A stretch of 64,000 bases of DNA from Lachnospiraceae bacterium. Lineage in GTDB: Bacteria > Bacillota_A > Clostridia > Lachnospirales > Lachnospiraceae. The notes beneath the pieces were generated by a model, which made no database searches, was not told where the DNA came from, and saw nothing but the letters and a program-made list of their open reading frames with translations. Location of the stretch: contig JAFUOI010000001.1 of NCBI GenBank assembly GCA_017482005.1, positions 124,001 to 188,000 on the forward strand, written 5' to 3'. Of this stretch, positions 8,887 to 16,154 are shown one piece after another (the stretch's first letter is position 1; each line of letters starts with the position of its first letter). A program made the position numbers and the translations under genes.

Positions 8887-9339
8887 ATGGAAGTAAATAC
8901 AAGAATCTTTGGAATGATCGATATCGAAGAAGACAAGCTGATTCATTTTGTAAATGGTATTGTGGGATTTCCGGAACTTACGACATTTGCACTCATTCAT
9001 GACAATGAAAAAAAAGGAGGAGTTCAATGGCTGCAATCTATGCAGGAACCGCAGTTCGCTATTCCGGTTATGAATCCTCTTGATATTCTGGCAGATTACA
9101 ACCCGAAGGTGGAAGATGAACTTTTAAAACCAATCGGTGGTCTGGATCCGGAAAATATGTTAGTGCTTGTAACGGTAGCTGTTCCAAGTGATCTGACAAA
9201 AATGACGGTAAATTTACGGGGACCGATTGTAATCAATGCAAATAACAGAAAAGCCTGCCAGGTAATTACGGAAGGCGAAGAATATCAGGTAAAATTCCCG
9301 ATATACGATATCCTGAAAAGCAGAAAGGCGGGTGAATGA
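8887..9339 (+). CDS. fliW: Flagellar assembly factor FliW
   Basis: FliW is the protein antagonist of CsrA. It also binds flagellin, coupling flagellin export to flagellin translation. This 150-residue copy shows the family features: TRIFGMIDIEEDKLIHFVNGIVGFPEL near the start, then QWLQSMQEPQFAIPVMNP and VTVAVPSDLTKMTVNLRGPIVIN. AAAAGGAGAAAAGGGT precedes the ATG. The stop overlaps the Shine-Dalgarno region of csrA, so the two are translationally coupled, which suits their joint function in the FliW-CsrA-flagellin switch. Confidence 0.95.
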   Translation: MEVNTRIFGMIDIEEDKLIHFVNGIVGFPELTTFALIHDNEKKGGVQWLQSMQEPQFAIPVMNPLDILADYNPKVEDELLKPIGGLDPENMLVLVTVAVPSDLTKMTVNLRGPIVINANNRKACQVITEGEEYQVKFPIYDILKSRKAGE

Positions 9340-9340
9340 T

Positions 9341-9556
9341 ATGCTGGCATTAACACGTAAAAAGGGCGAAGCACTCGTCATTAATAACAATATTGAAATT
9401 ACAATTCTTGAGGTAAAAGGAGATCAGGTGAAGGTCGGTATATCCGCACCGAAAGAAGTTCCGGTTTACCGTAAAGAGGTATATGTTCAGATTCAGGAAG
9501 CAAACAAAGAGGCAATGCAGGTTTCAGGTCTTGATGCACTGAAAGATCTGTTCTAG
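9341..9556 (+). CDS. csrA: Carbon storage regulator CsrA
   Basis: CsrA is a dimeric RNA-binding protein that blocks ribosome access at AGGA sites. This copy is 71 residues: MLALTRKKGEALVINNNIEI, followed by KGDQVKVGISAPKEVPVYRKEVY; the GISAP..VPV.R.E segment forms the RNA-binding edge. I chose the ATG at 9341, which gives the universal M-L-.-L-.R-K-.-GE start; an in-frame GTG at 9332 inside the fliW coding end would add three residues. Hairpins with AAGGA loops in both flagellin leaders (12759, 13950, 14012) are its likely targets. Confidence 0.95.
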   Translation: MLALTRKKGEALVINNNIEITILEVKGDQVKVGISAPKEVPVYRKEVYVQIQEANKEAMQVSGLDALKDLF

Positions 9557-9666
9557 TATTTTTTTGTAATTTTCTTGTGGGAAAAGGTTAATTTGCTATT
9601 TATTTTTGACGATAAATAAGTTAAAGTATAAGTAGCTAACTTTATTTTCACATGGAGGTGGATATT

Positions 9667-10095
9667 ATGGCAATTGAACCAATTGGAAGTATGATGACAC
9701 TGCAGGCACAGAGTATTACACCTGTAGAGACTGTCAAACCGGTTGCGGAGAGCATGGATGCGATAGCACTGGAAACAGGAGCCAAAGTAGATGCAACAAC
9801 ACAGGGTGTTGCCCGTACACAGGAGTCCGATCCGGATTCTCAGGGACAAAGTGCTTTTGGCAATCAGAGTCAGCCGTCAAATGAGCAGATTAAGAAGGCG
9901 GTAGATCAGATGAATAAGAAGATGGAGAATTCGGAAGCTGTCTTCGGTTTTCATGATGATACGAACAGAGTTACAATCAAAATTGTGGATAAAGACACAA
10001 AGAAGGTAATTAAGGAACTGCCACCGGAGAAGACGCTTGATATGATAGCGAAAGTCTGGGAGATGGCAGGTATTCTTGTCGATGAAAAAAGATAG
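9667..10095 (+). CDS. flaG: FlaG family protein
   Basis: This 142-residue protein has a Gln/Ser/Asp-rich, disordered first half and a conserved C-terminal FlaG domain: EQIKKAVDQMNKKMENSEAVFGFHDDTNRVTIKIVDKDTKKVIKELPPEKTLDMIAKVWEMAGILVDEKR. FlaG proteins influence filament length and are commonly next to fliD. The ATG at 9667 follows GGAGGTG; an upstream in-frame ATG (9652) lies before that ribosome site and is rejected. A 110-bp gap separates it from csrA; I saw no convincing terminator in that gap. Confidence 0.9.
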   Translation: MAIEPIGSMMTLQAQSITPVETVKPVAESMDAIALETGAKVDATTQGVARTQESDPDSQGQSAFGNQSQPSNEQIKKAVDQMNKKMENSEAVFGFHDDTNRVTIKIVDKDTKKVIKELPPEKTLDMIAKVWEMAGILVDEKR

Positions 10096-10107
10096 GAGGC
10101 AGATGCT

Positions 10108-11712
10108 ATGGCAATTCGTATTACAGGTATGAACTCGGGCCTTGACACAGAAAGTATTATTTCTGAGCTTGTATCTGCCCAGAGTACAAAGAAAAACAGT
10201 CTCGTGAAAGCACAGACCAAGCTTTCATGGAAGATGGATGCGTGGAAGACATTAAACAGTAAAGTTTACAATCTTTATTCTTCTACGCTCAGCAATATGA
10301 GATTTTCTTCTGCATATACGCAGAAAAAGACGACGGTATCCAACAGCTCTGTCGCTTCGGTAGTGGCAAGTGCAGATGCTACGGATGGTGTACAGTCATT
10401 AAAAGTCAACTCCCTTGCAAAGTCCGGATACCTTACCGGTGCAGAGCTCAGCGGTGTAAAATCCGGCAGTACCCTTGCAGATGTTGCAGGAATCGGCGCG
10501 GATGAGACGGTAAATCTCAAAGTGAAACTCGGCGACGGAACAGAAAAGGATATTTCCCTTTCCGGATCGTCTAAAATCAGTGATGTTGTTTCTAAATTAA
10601 AAGAAGCGGGAGTCAATGCTAGTTTTGATGAAAAGAACCAGCGTTTCTTTGTCAGTGCAAAGGAAACCGGTTCGGCGGCAGAATTTGCTTTAACGGCTCA
10701 GGATGCAGACGGCAATACAACAGACAGCGGGCTGAAACTTCTTTCTTCGCTTGGTCTTTTGACAAGTGAGGCAGATGAAAATGCAGCAGCGGACGGAACG
10801 CTCAGCACAGATTTTCGTGCACAGTTGGATCGTCTCGGATTAAGTCTTTCCACAGAAAAGGCAACCGGCGGTGCGACCCGTGTCAAGGCACAGGATGCGC
10901 AGATTGAGCTTAACGGTGCATTGTTCGAGTCCACAGATAATACATTCAATATTAACGGAATAACCATCACGGCATTGAAAGAGTCAGCGGAAGAAGTAAC
11001 GCTTACTACGGCTAATGACTATGACGGAATTTATGATACGATTAAAAAGTTCCTGAAGGGTTATAACGAGCTTGTAAATGAGATGGATTCCCTTTATAAT
11101 GCAGCTTCCTCTAAAGGATATGAGCCTCTTACTTCAGAAGAAAAAGAAGCCATGTCAGAAAAGGAAATCGAAGATTGGGAGAAGAAAATCAAAGATTCAC
11201 TTCTTCGAAGAGATTCCACACTGGGAACACTTGCTGATGCAATGCAGAATGCGATGGCCGGTGGTATTGAAGTAAATGGGGAGAAATATTACCTTTCCAG
11301 TTTCGGTATTAACACGCTTGGTTATTTTACGGCACCTGAAAATGAGAAACATGCGTACCATATTGATGGTGATCCGGATGATTCTTCTACTTCGGGTAAA
11401 CCAGATAAGCTCAAATCTATGATTACCAACGAGCCGGAAGTGGTAATGAGCTTTTTCCAGTCGCTCAGTAATAATTTGTATAATACATTGACTAACAAAA
11501 TGTCTGCGACAGAGATGCGTAGTGTATACAAAGCATACAATGATAAGCAGATGAAGACGGAATATGATTCTTATACTAAGCAGATTAAGCAGCAGGAAGA
11601 AAGAGTGAAAGATTTCGAAGATAAATGGTATAGCAAATTCAGTGCGATGGAGACGGCGATGGCCAAATTAAATTCTAAAACCAGTGCAATTTCCGGACTT
11701 TTGGGAATGTAA
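10108..11712 (+). CDS. fliD: Flagellar filament cap FliD (HAP2)
   Basis: FliD is the pentameric/hexameric cap that folds flagellin onto the filament tip. The N-terminus IRITGMNSGLDTESIISELV is the diagnostic FliD_N motif. The C-terminal domain ends in a coiled coil (EYDSYTKQIKQQEERVKDFEDKWYSKFSAMETAMAKLNSK), as required for capping. The length of 534 residues is usual. GATAGGAGGCAG precedes the start, and the gene is 12 bp after flaG. A divergent second FliD-like protein is encoded at 31969-33288. Confidence 0.95.
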   Translation: MAIRITGMNSGLDTESIISELVSAQSTKKNSLVKAQTKLSWKMDAWKTLNSKVYNLYSSTLSNMRFSSAYTQKKTTVSNSSVASVVASADATDGVQSLKVNSLAKSGYLTGAELSGVKSGSTLADVAGIGADETVNLKVKLGDGTEKDISLSGSSKISDVVSKLKEAGVNASFDEKNQRFFVSAKETGSAAEFALTAQDADGNTTDSGLKLLSSLGLLTSEADENAAADGTLSTDFRAQLDRLGLSLSTEKATGGATRVKAQDAQIELNGALFESTDNTFNINGITITALKESAEEVTLTTANDYDGIYDTIKKFLKGYNELVNEMDSLYNAASSKGYEPLTSEEKEAMSEKEIEDWEKKIKDSLLRRDSTLGTLADAMQNAMAGGIEVNGEKYYLSSFGINTLGYFTAPENEKHAYHIDGDPDDSSTSGKPDKLKSMITNEPEVVMSFFQSLSNNLYNTLTNKMSATEMRSVYKAYNDKQMKTEYDSYTKQIKQQEERVKDFEDKWYSKFSAMETAMAKLNSKTSAISGLLGM

Positions 11713-11739
11713 TGCTCTGGGAGAAATAAGGAGTAAGAA

Positions 11740-12120
11740 ATGGCATTACCAAATGCATATGCGCAATATGCGCAGTATAACACTAACAAAATAATGACAG
11801 CATCTCCGGCTGAGCTTACTTTGATGTTGTATGACGGAGCAATCAAGTTCTGTAATATGGCAATCATGGGATTAGAGCAGAAGGATTTGCAGAAGGCAAA
11901 TGATAATATTAAGAAGGTGCAGCGCATCATTGATGAATTCCGTGCAACCCTTGATATGAAATATCCGGTGGCAGAAGATTTTGACAGAGTTTACAAATAC
12001 CTTCTCAGCCGTCTGTTGGAAGCGAATATCAAGAAGGATAAAGAAATTCTGGAAGAGGTCAATGAGCATCTCCGTTCTATGCGCGATACGTGGAAAGAAG
12101 TCATGAAGAGGGCAAGATAG
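11740..12120 (+). CDS. fliS: Flagellin chaperone FliS
   Basis: FliS is the export chaperone that binds the flagellin C-terminus and prevents polymerisation in the cytoplasm; with FliW it competes for flagellin. This 126-residue copy starts MALPNAYAQYAQYNTNKIMTASPAELTLMLYDGAIKFC, the family signature (Y....V.TASP.ELI.MLYDGAI), and ends with a helix (EILEEVNEHLRSMRDTWKEV). It is located between fliD and a small FliT-like gene, the usual fliD-fliS-fliT order. Confidence 0.95.
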   Translation: MALPNAYAQYAQYNTNKIMTASPAELTLMLYDGAIKFCNMAIMGLEQKDLQKANDNIKKVQRIIDEFRATLDMKYPVAEDFDRVYKYLLSRLLEANIKKDKEILEEVNEHLRSMRDTWKEVMKRAR

Positions 12121-12129
12121 GAGTTTGCG

Positions 12130-12612
12130 ATGGAAAAACAGTACCTTTCTATTATGGAAGAAAGTCTCGAAAAGAAAATCGGGATTTTGGACCGTATTAT
12201 AGCAAAAAATAAAGAGCAGACGGACATCTTAAACAACCCGGATATGAAATGGGAAGATTTTGATGACAATGCTAATCAAAAAATGGAATTAATAGAGGAA
12301 ATCGACAAACTGGATGAGGGGTTTGAAGATTTGTTTGAGAGAGTGAAGGAAGAACTTCAGAGTCCCGGCGGAAAAGAGAAGCATTCGGATTCCATTGCGC
12401 GTATGCAGGGAATGATACAACAGATTACAGAAAGAAGTGTATCTATTCAGACGCAGGAAGCCCGTAATAAAGCACTTGTGGAGAAGTATTTTCAGGAGAC
12501 GCGCGACAAGATCCGGAAGGGAAGAACATCTTCCAAGGCAGCCATGGACTACTATAAAAGTATGAGCCAGGCATCCTTCTCACAGGCACATTTTCTTGAT
12601 AATAAAAAATAA
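12130..12612 (+). CDS. Putative FliT-like flagellar chaperone
   Basis: This 160-residue, strongly helical, charged protein has no motif that I can name with certainty. It is predicted to be a helical bundle: an N-terminal helix (YLSIMEESLEKKIGILDRIIAKNKEQ), a middle segment with DFDDNANQKMELIEEIDKLDEGF, and a long helix with Gln and Thr-rich heptads (RMQGMIQQITERSVSIQTQEARNKALVEKYFQETRDKIRKG). Its place 9 bp after fliS, and the N-K-.-LI.-ID.LD-.F pattern shared with FlgN/FliT chaperones, suggests a FliT or FlgN-type export chaperone. An AT-rich stretch follows and may end the operon. Confidence 0.6.
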   Translation: MEKQYLSIMEESLEKKIGILDRIIAKNKEQTDILNNPDMKWEDFDDNANQKMELIEEIDKLDEGFEDLFERVKEELQSPGGKEKHSDSIARMQGMIQQITERSVSIQTQEARNKALVEKYFQETRDKIRKGRTSSKAAMDYYKSMSQASFSQAHFLDNKK

Positions 12613-12645
12613 TTTTATTTTTTGAAAAAAATTTTAAATTTGGTA

Positions 12646-12672
12646 TTAATTATTTCGGAGTTTCTCCGATAT
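12646..12672 (+). promoter_or_regulatory. Sigma-28-type promoter of flagellin 1
   Basis: TTAA (12646-12649), 16 bp, CCGATAT (12666-12672). The -10 element and its surroundings (TCCGATATATA.TACAAGTAA) are nearly the same as in the promoter of flagellin 2, whose -35 is the consensus TAAA. The one-base -35 change may make this promoter weaker. Confidence 0.7.
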
Positions 12673-12758
12673 ATAATACAAGTAAAACAAATACTTATCA
12701 ACCAAGAAAAAGATTTGAACGGAGCGTACGGCCGAGAGAATTCTTTTTCGATCGATGA

Positions 12759-12774
12759 TCGTCAAGGATGACGA
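12759..12774 (+). promoter_or_regulatory. CsrA-type hairpin in flagellin 1 leader
   Basis: TCGTC-AAGGAT-GACGA forms a 5-bp stem with AAGGA in a six-base loop, the ideal CsrA/RsmA target. A second AAGGAGG, the Shine-Dalgarno of the gene, lies 25 nt downstream. Paired sites of this kind control hag in Bacillus subtilis. CsrA and FliW are encoded 3.4 kb upstream. Binding is inferred. Confidence 0.65.
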
Positions 12775-12799
12775 CATGCAAATTCAAGGAGGAAATTAT

Positions 12800-13618
12800 A
12801 TGGTAGTACAGCACAATCTTACAGCAATGAACTCTAACAGAATGTTAGGAATTACAACAAGTGTTCAGGCAAAATCGACAGAGAAATTATCTTCAGGTTA
12901 CAAGATTAACCGTGCAGCAGATGATGCAGCAGGATTAGCAATCTCTGAAAAAATGAGACGTCAGATCAGAGGTCTTACTCAGGCTAGTACAAATGCACAG
13001 GATGGTATCTCTTGTGTACAGACAGCTGAAGGTGCTCTTGCAGAAGTGCACGATATGTTACAGCGTATGAACGAATTAGCAGTTCAGGCAGCTAACGGAA
13101 CACAGACTTCTACAGACCGCTCATACATCAACTCAGAAATTCAGGCTCTTACATCAGAAATCGACCGTGTAGCTTCAACAACTACATTCAACGAGCAGAA
13201 TCTTCTTGATGGAACTTTCAAAGATAAAGGTCTTCAGGTTGGTGCAGAAGCTAAACAGATCATCTCTTTCTCTATCGGAGCTATGAGCTCAGGTGCTATC
13301 GGTATTACAGGTATTTCTGTAGGCGGTACAACAGATGCTAACGCTCAGAAAGCGATCACAATGATCAAATCTGCTCTGAAACAGGTTTCTCAGCAGAGAT
13401 CTGACCTTGGTGCAATCCAGAACAGATTAGAGCACACAATTAAGAACCTTGATAACGTAGTAGAAAATACTACAGCAGCTGAATCACAGATTCGTGATAC
13501 AGATATGGCTTCTGAAATGGTTAAGTTCTCTAACAACAACATCCTTGCACAGGCAGGACAGGCGATGTTAGCACAGGCTAACCAGACAAATCAGGGTGTA
13601 TTATCAATCCTTGGCTAA
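12800..13618 (+). CDS. fliC: Flagellin 1
   Basis: The filament subunit, 272 residues, made only of the D0 and D1 domains: the N-terminal VVQHNLTAMNSNRMLGITT through LQRMNELAVQAANGTQT, a short GVQ-less link near residues 165-195, and the C-terminal KNLDNVVENTTAAESQIRDTDMASEMVKFSNNNILAQAGQAMLAQANQ. No D2/D3 domain is present. LQRMNELAVQAAN corresponds to the TLR5-contacting region of enterobacterial flagellin. The ATG at 12800 follows AAGGAGGAAATTAT; an in-frame ATG at 12755 would add 15 residues containing the CsrA hairpin and has no counterpart in the paralogue, so it is rejected. Codon use is strongly biased (highly expressed). A terminator follows. Confidence 0.97.
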   Translation: MVVQHNLTAMNSNRMLGITTSVQAKSTEKLSSGYKINRAADDAAGLAISEKMRRQIRGLTQASTNAQDGISCVQTAEGALAEVHDMLQRMNELAVQAANGTQTSTDRSYINSEIQALTSEIDRVASTTTFNEQNLLDGTFKDKGLQVGAEAKQIISFSIGAMSSGAIGITGISVGGTTDANAQKAITMIKSALKQVSQQRSDLGAIQNRLEHTIKNLDNVVENTTAAESQIRDTDMASEMVKFSNNNILAQAGQAMLAQANQTNQGVLSILG

Positions 13619-13648
13619 TTTTAGCATAACGGATTCGTAAGAACTACC

Positions 13649-13677
13649 AAAGGGACCGGTTTTCCGGTCCCTTTTTT
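13649..13677 (+). terminator. Terminator of flagellin 1
   Basis: AGGGACCGG-TTTT-CCGGTCCCT followed by TTTTT: a compact, GC-rich, intrinsic terminator 30 bp after the stop. Confidence 0.92.
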
Positions 13678-13731
13678 CGTTGTCCTAAATTTGCGGTGGC
13701 TTGTCGAATTATATTCATTGTATTATGTTTA

Positions 13732-13864
13732 GGAAACAAAGCAGATATCTCGTGCATTGCGCGCTCTCGCTCCATGAAAAACGCAGCGGATGCTAAGCTC
13801 GAAAAAACCTCGCTAAGCACCGGCGTTCTTCAAGGGCAACGCCCGAAATATCTGCTTTGTTTCC
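13732..13864. repeat. 133-bp palindromic element, family A copy 2
   Basis: Outer arms 13732-13752 and 13844-13864 pair at 20 of 21 positions (GGAAACAAAGCAGATAT against ATATCTGCTTTGTTTCC). On the minus strand the centre reads CTTAGCGAGG-N6-CGAGCTTAG and is flanked by an inner stem (GAACGC..GG with CC..GCGTTTTTC). The element at 2608-2744 has the same core and order but different outer arms, so both arms changed together. It separates the two flagellin genes. Between the first terminator and the sigma-28 promoter nothing else was recognised. Confidence 0.75.
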
Positions 13865-13902
13865 GACAAAAAAATAAAAATAAAAAAAATTAAAAAAAGG
13901 TA

Positions 13903-13929
13903 TAAAGTTATTTCGAAAAGCTCCGATAT
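13903..13929 (+). promoter_or_regulatory. Sigma-28 promoter of flagellin 2
   Basis: TAAA (13903-13906), 16 bp beginning GTTAT, CCGATAT (13923-13929). This is a full match to the flagellar sigma consensus. Confidence 0.85.
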
Positions 13930-13949
13930 ATATTACAAGTAAGTCAAAT

Positions 13950-13969
13950 GAGTGTTAAGGAAGTCACTC
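13950..13969 (+). promoter_or_regulatory. CsrA-type hairpin 1 in flagellin 2 leader
   Basis: GAGTG (13950-13954) pairs with CACTC (13965-13969) and presents TTAAGGAAGT, containing AAGGA, in the loop. A competing pairing TTAAG/CTTAA (13955-13959 with 13973-13977) is possible. Confidence 0.5.
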
Positions 13970-14011
13970 AGGACTTAAGAAAACTAATACATATAATTCA
14001 AAGGAAAGAAA

Positions 14012-14028
14012 ACGGAAAGGAATTCCGT
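14012..14028 (+). promoter_or_regulatory. CsrA-type hairpin 2 in flagellin 2 leader
   Basis: ACGGAA-AGGAA-TTCCGT: a perfect 6-bp stem presents AGGAA in a 5-base loop. It lies just before the Shine-Dalgarno AGGGAGGAAA of the gene. With the hairpin at 13950 and the ribosome site this leader would hold three possible CsrA contacts. Confidence 0.6.
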
Positions 14029-14047
14029 AAATCAGGGAGGAAATAAT

Positions 14048-14866
14048 ATGGTAGTACAGCACAATCTTACAGCAATGAACTCAAACAGAATGTTAGGAAT
14101 CACAACAAACGTTCAGGCAAAATCAACAGAAAAATTATCTTCTGGTTACAGAATTAACCGTGCAGCAGATGATGCAGCAGGATTAGCAATTTCTGAAAAA
14201 ATGAGACGTCAGATCAGAGGTCTTACTCAGGCTAGTACAAATGCACAGGATGGTATCTCTTGTGTACAGACAGCTGAAGGTGCTCTTGCAGAAGTGCACG
14301 ATATGTTACAGCGTATGAACGAGTTAGCAGTTCAGGCAGCAAACGGAACACAGACATCTTTAGATCGTTCTTTCATCAACTCAGAAGTTCAGGCTCTTAC
14401 ATCAGAAATCGACCGTGTAGCTTCAACAACTACATTCAACGAGCAGAATCTTCTTGACGGATCTTTCTCTAACAAAGGTCTTCAGGTTGGTGCAGAAGCA
14501 AAACAGGTTATCTCATTCTCTATCGCAGCTATGAGCTCAGGCGCTATCGGAATCACAGGTATTTCTGTAGGCGGTACAGATGATACAAACGCACAGAAAG
14601 CTATCACAATGATTAAATCAGCTCTTAAAGCAGTTTCTCAGCAGAGATCTGACCTTGGTGCAATCCAGAACAGATTAGAGCATACAATCAAGAACCTTGA
14701 CAACGTAGTAGAAAATACAACAGCAGCTGAATCACAGATTCGTGATACAGATATGGCTTCTGAAATGGTTAGATTCTCTAACAACAACATCCTTGCACAG
14801 GCAGGACAGTCAATGTTGGCACAGGCTAACCAGAGCAATCAGGGTGTATTATCATTACTTGGCTAA
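14048..14866 (+). CDS. fliC: Flagellin 2
   Basis: A second 272-residue flagellin, almost identical to flagellin 1. Differences are few and conservative (for example T-S-V against T-N-V near residue 20, TSTDRSYIN against TSLDRSFIN, GTFKDKG against GSFSNKG, SIGAM against SIAAM, KQVSQQ against KAVSQQ, MVKF against MVRF). D0/D1 only, no variable outer domain. It has its own sigma-28 promoter, its own leader and its own terminator. Codon use is as biased as in the first copy. The filament may be a copolymer, or the copies may be expressed under different conditions. Confidence 0.97.
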   Translation: MVVQHNLTAMNSNRMLGITTNVQAKSTEKLSSGYRINRAADDAAGLAISEKMRRQIRGLTQASTNAQDGISCVQTAEGALAEVHDMLQRMNELAVQAANGTQTSLDRSFINSEVQALTSEIDRVASTTTFNEQNLLDGSFSNKGLQVGAEAKQVISFSIAAMSSGAIGITGISVGGTDDTNAQKAITMIKSALKAVSQQRSDLGAIQNRLEHTIKNLDNVVENTTAAESQIRDTDMASEMVRFSNNNILAQAGQSMLAQANQSNQGVLSLLG

Positions 14867-14889
14867 TCACACTCCTAAAGTGAATTTCG

Positions 14890-14924
14890 AAAGAGGTTAT
14901 CGCTTGCGCGGTAACCTCTTTTTT
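14890..14924 (+). terminator. Terminator of flagellin 2
   Basis: AAAGAGGTTA pairs with TAACCTCTTT, with an inner CGC/GCG, followed by a T-tract. It ends only 15 bp before the glycosyltransferase start, so that gene depends on read-through or on a promoter not recognised here. Confidence 0.9.
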
Positions 14925-14938
14925 GGTAGGATGATTTT

Positions 14939-16108
14939 ATGAATAAGATACTATTTTTGGAATGGAAAAGCTTTGGAAATGATTATATTATAGAAGAGTT
15001 CAAGCGTCGGGGCTATGAGGTGGATCTGTTTCCGTTTCCTCGCGAGACGGAAGATGTGCGCAACGGAACGCAGATAACGGAAAAACTTGCAGTGCACATG
15101 ATGCAGGAACGTCCGGCTTTTGTATTTTCTTTTAATTATTTTCCTGTAGCAGCAATTGCCTGTAAGGCATGTAAAGTAAAATATGTTTCCTGGGTATATG
15201 ACAGCCCCTATATTTTGTTGTATTCTCAGACTGTTTTTTTTGAGACGAACCGGATTTTTCTGTTTGACAGTGCTGAGGCGGAGAAGTTCCGCCAAATGGG
15301 AGTGGCGAATTGTTACTATCTTCCGATGGCTGCGGCGACGGATGCCTATAGCAAAATGATTCCGGATGAGGAAATGCATCGTCTCTATGACAGTGACGTT
15401 ACTTTTATCGGTTCTATGTACAGCGAGACCAGACAGCATATGTTCCGCCATTTGGAAAATCTTGATGATTATACCAAGGGGTATCTGTTTGGGCTCATGA
15501 ATGCGCAGAAAAACATATACGGATTGGATATTTTGGAAGAGGCACTGACACCGGATATTGTGGAAAGCATGCGCAAAGTATGTCCGGTAACAGAGCATGG
15601 AGATGGTTTTGAGACAATTCCGTGGGTGTTTGCCAATTATTTCCTTGCGCGAAAAGTAACGGCAATGGAGCGTCAGGAGATATTGGAGCGTTTGTCCCAA
15701 AAGCATGAAGTGAAGCTGTTTACACCGGAAGAGACACCGCATCTTACCAAGGTAAAGAATATGGGGAAAATCGACTATTATACCCGCGCACCGTATGCGA
15801 TGAAATGTGCAAAAATTAATTTAAACATTTCTCTGCGCAGTATACATACAGGTATTCCTTTGAGGGCACTTGATATTTTGGGATGTGGCGGTTTCTTGAT
15901 TTCAAATTTCCAAAGTGACTTTTTGGAATATTTTGAGCCCGGCAAGGATTTTGTCTATTATGAAAATATGGAGGATTTGGAACGCCTCGTGGCATATTAT
16001 CTGGAGCATGAAGAAGAACGTTGCCAAATTGCGGCCAATGGCCATAGGAAAGCGGTAGAATATTTGAGTTATTCAAAGCAGGTTGAAAAAATAATACAAA
16101 TGATATAG
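14939..16108 (+). CDS. CgeB/DUF3880-type glycosyltransferase
   Basis: This 389-residue protein resembles the DUF3880 plus glycosyltransferase group-1-like (CgeB) proteins common next to flagellins in Clostridia. The N-terminal part (KILFLEWKSFGNDYIIEEFKRRGYEVD; later FVFSFNYFPVAAIACKACKVKYVSWVYDSP) is the DUF3880-like Rossmann domain. The C-terminal half (LNISLRSIHTGIPLRALDILGCGGFLISNFQSDFLEYFEPGKDFVYYENMEDL) carries the donor-binding pattern with LR..DI.GCGGF. It lies directly after flagellin 2, so flagellin is the likely acceptor. Sugar donor unknown. Confidence 0.78.
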   Translation: MNKILFLEWKSFGNDYIIEEFKRRGYEVDLFPFPRETEDVRNGTQITEKLAVHMMQERPAFVFSFNYFPVAAIACKACKVKYVSWVYDSPYILLYSQTVFFETNRIFLFDSAEAEKFRQMGVANCYYLPMAAATDAYSKMIPDEEMHRLYDSDVTFIGSMYSETRQHMFRHLENLDDYTKGYLFGLMNAQKNIYGLDILEEALTPDIVESMRKVCPVTEHGDGFETIPWVFANYFLARKVTAMERQEILERLSQKHEVKLFTPEETPHLTKVKNMGKIDYYTRAPYAMKCAKINLNISLRSIHTGIPLRALDILGCGGFLISNFQSDFLEYFEPGKDFVYYENMEDLERLVAYYLEHEEERCQIAANGHRKAVEYLSYSKQVEKIIQMI

Positions 16109-16123
16109 AAAGTCTGTATATAG

Positions 16124-16154
16124 AAAAAGTAGGAGTTATTACTCCTACTTTTTT
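16124..16154. terminator. Bidirectional terminator between convergent genes
   Basis: AAAAAGTAGGAGT-TATT-ACTCCTACTTTTT: a 13-bp stem with T-tracts on both strands, serving the + gene ending at 16108 and the - gene ending at 16145. Confidence 0.88.

Noticed and set aside
9606..9632. Promoter before flaG (TTGACG ... TATAAG)
   Set aside because: The spacer is only 15 bp and no terminator separates csrA from flaG, so I do not list it.
12755..12799. Upstream start for flagellin 1
   Set aside because: The extra 15 residues contain the CsrA hairpin and the Shine-Dalgarno region, and the near-identical paralogue has no such extension.
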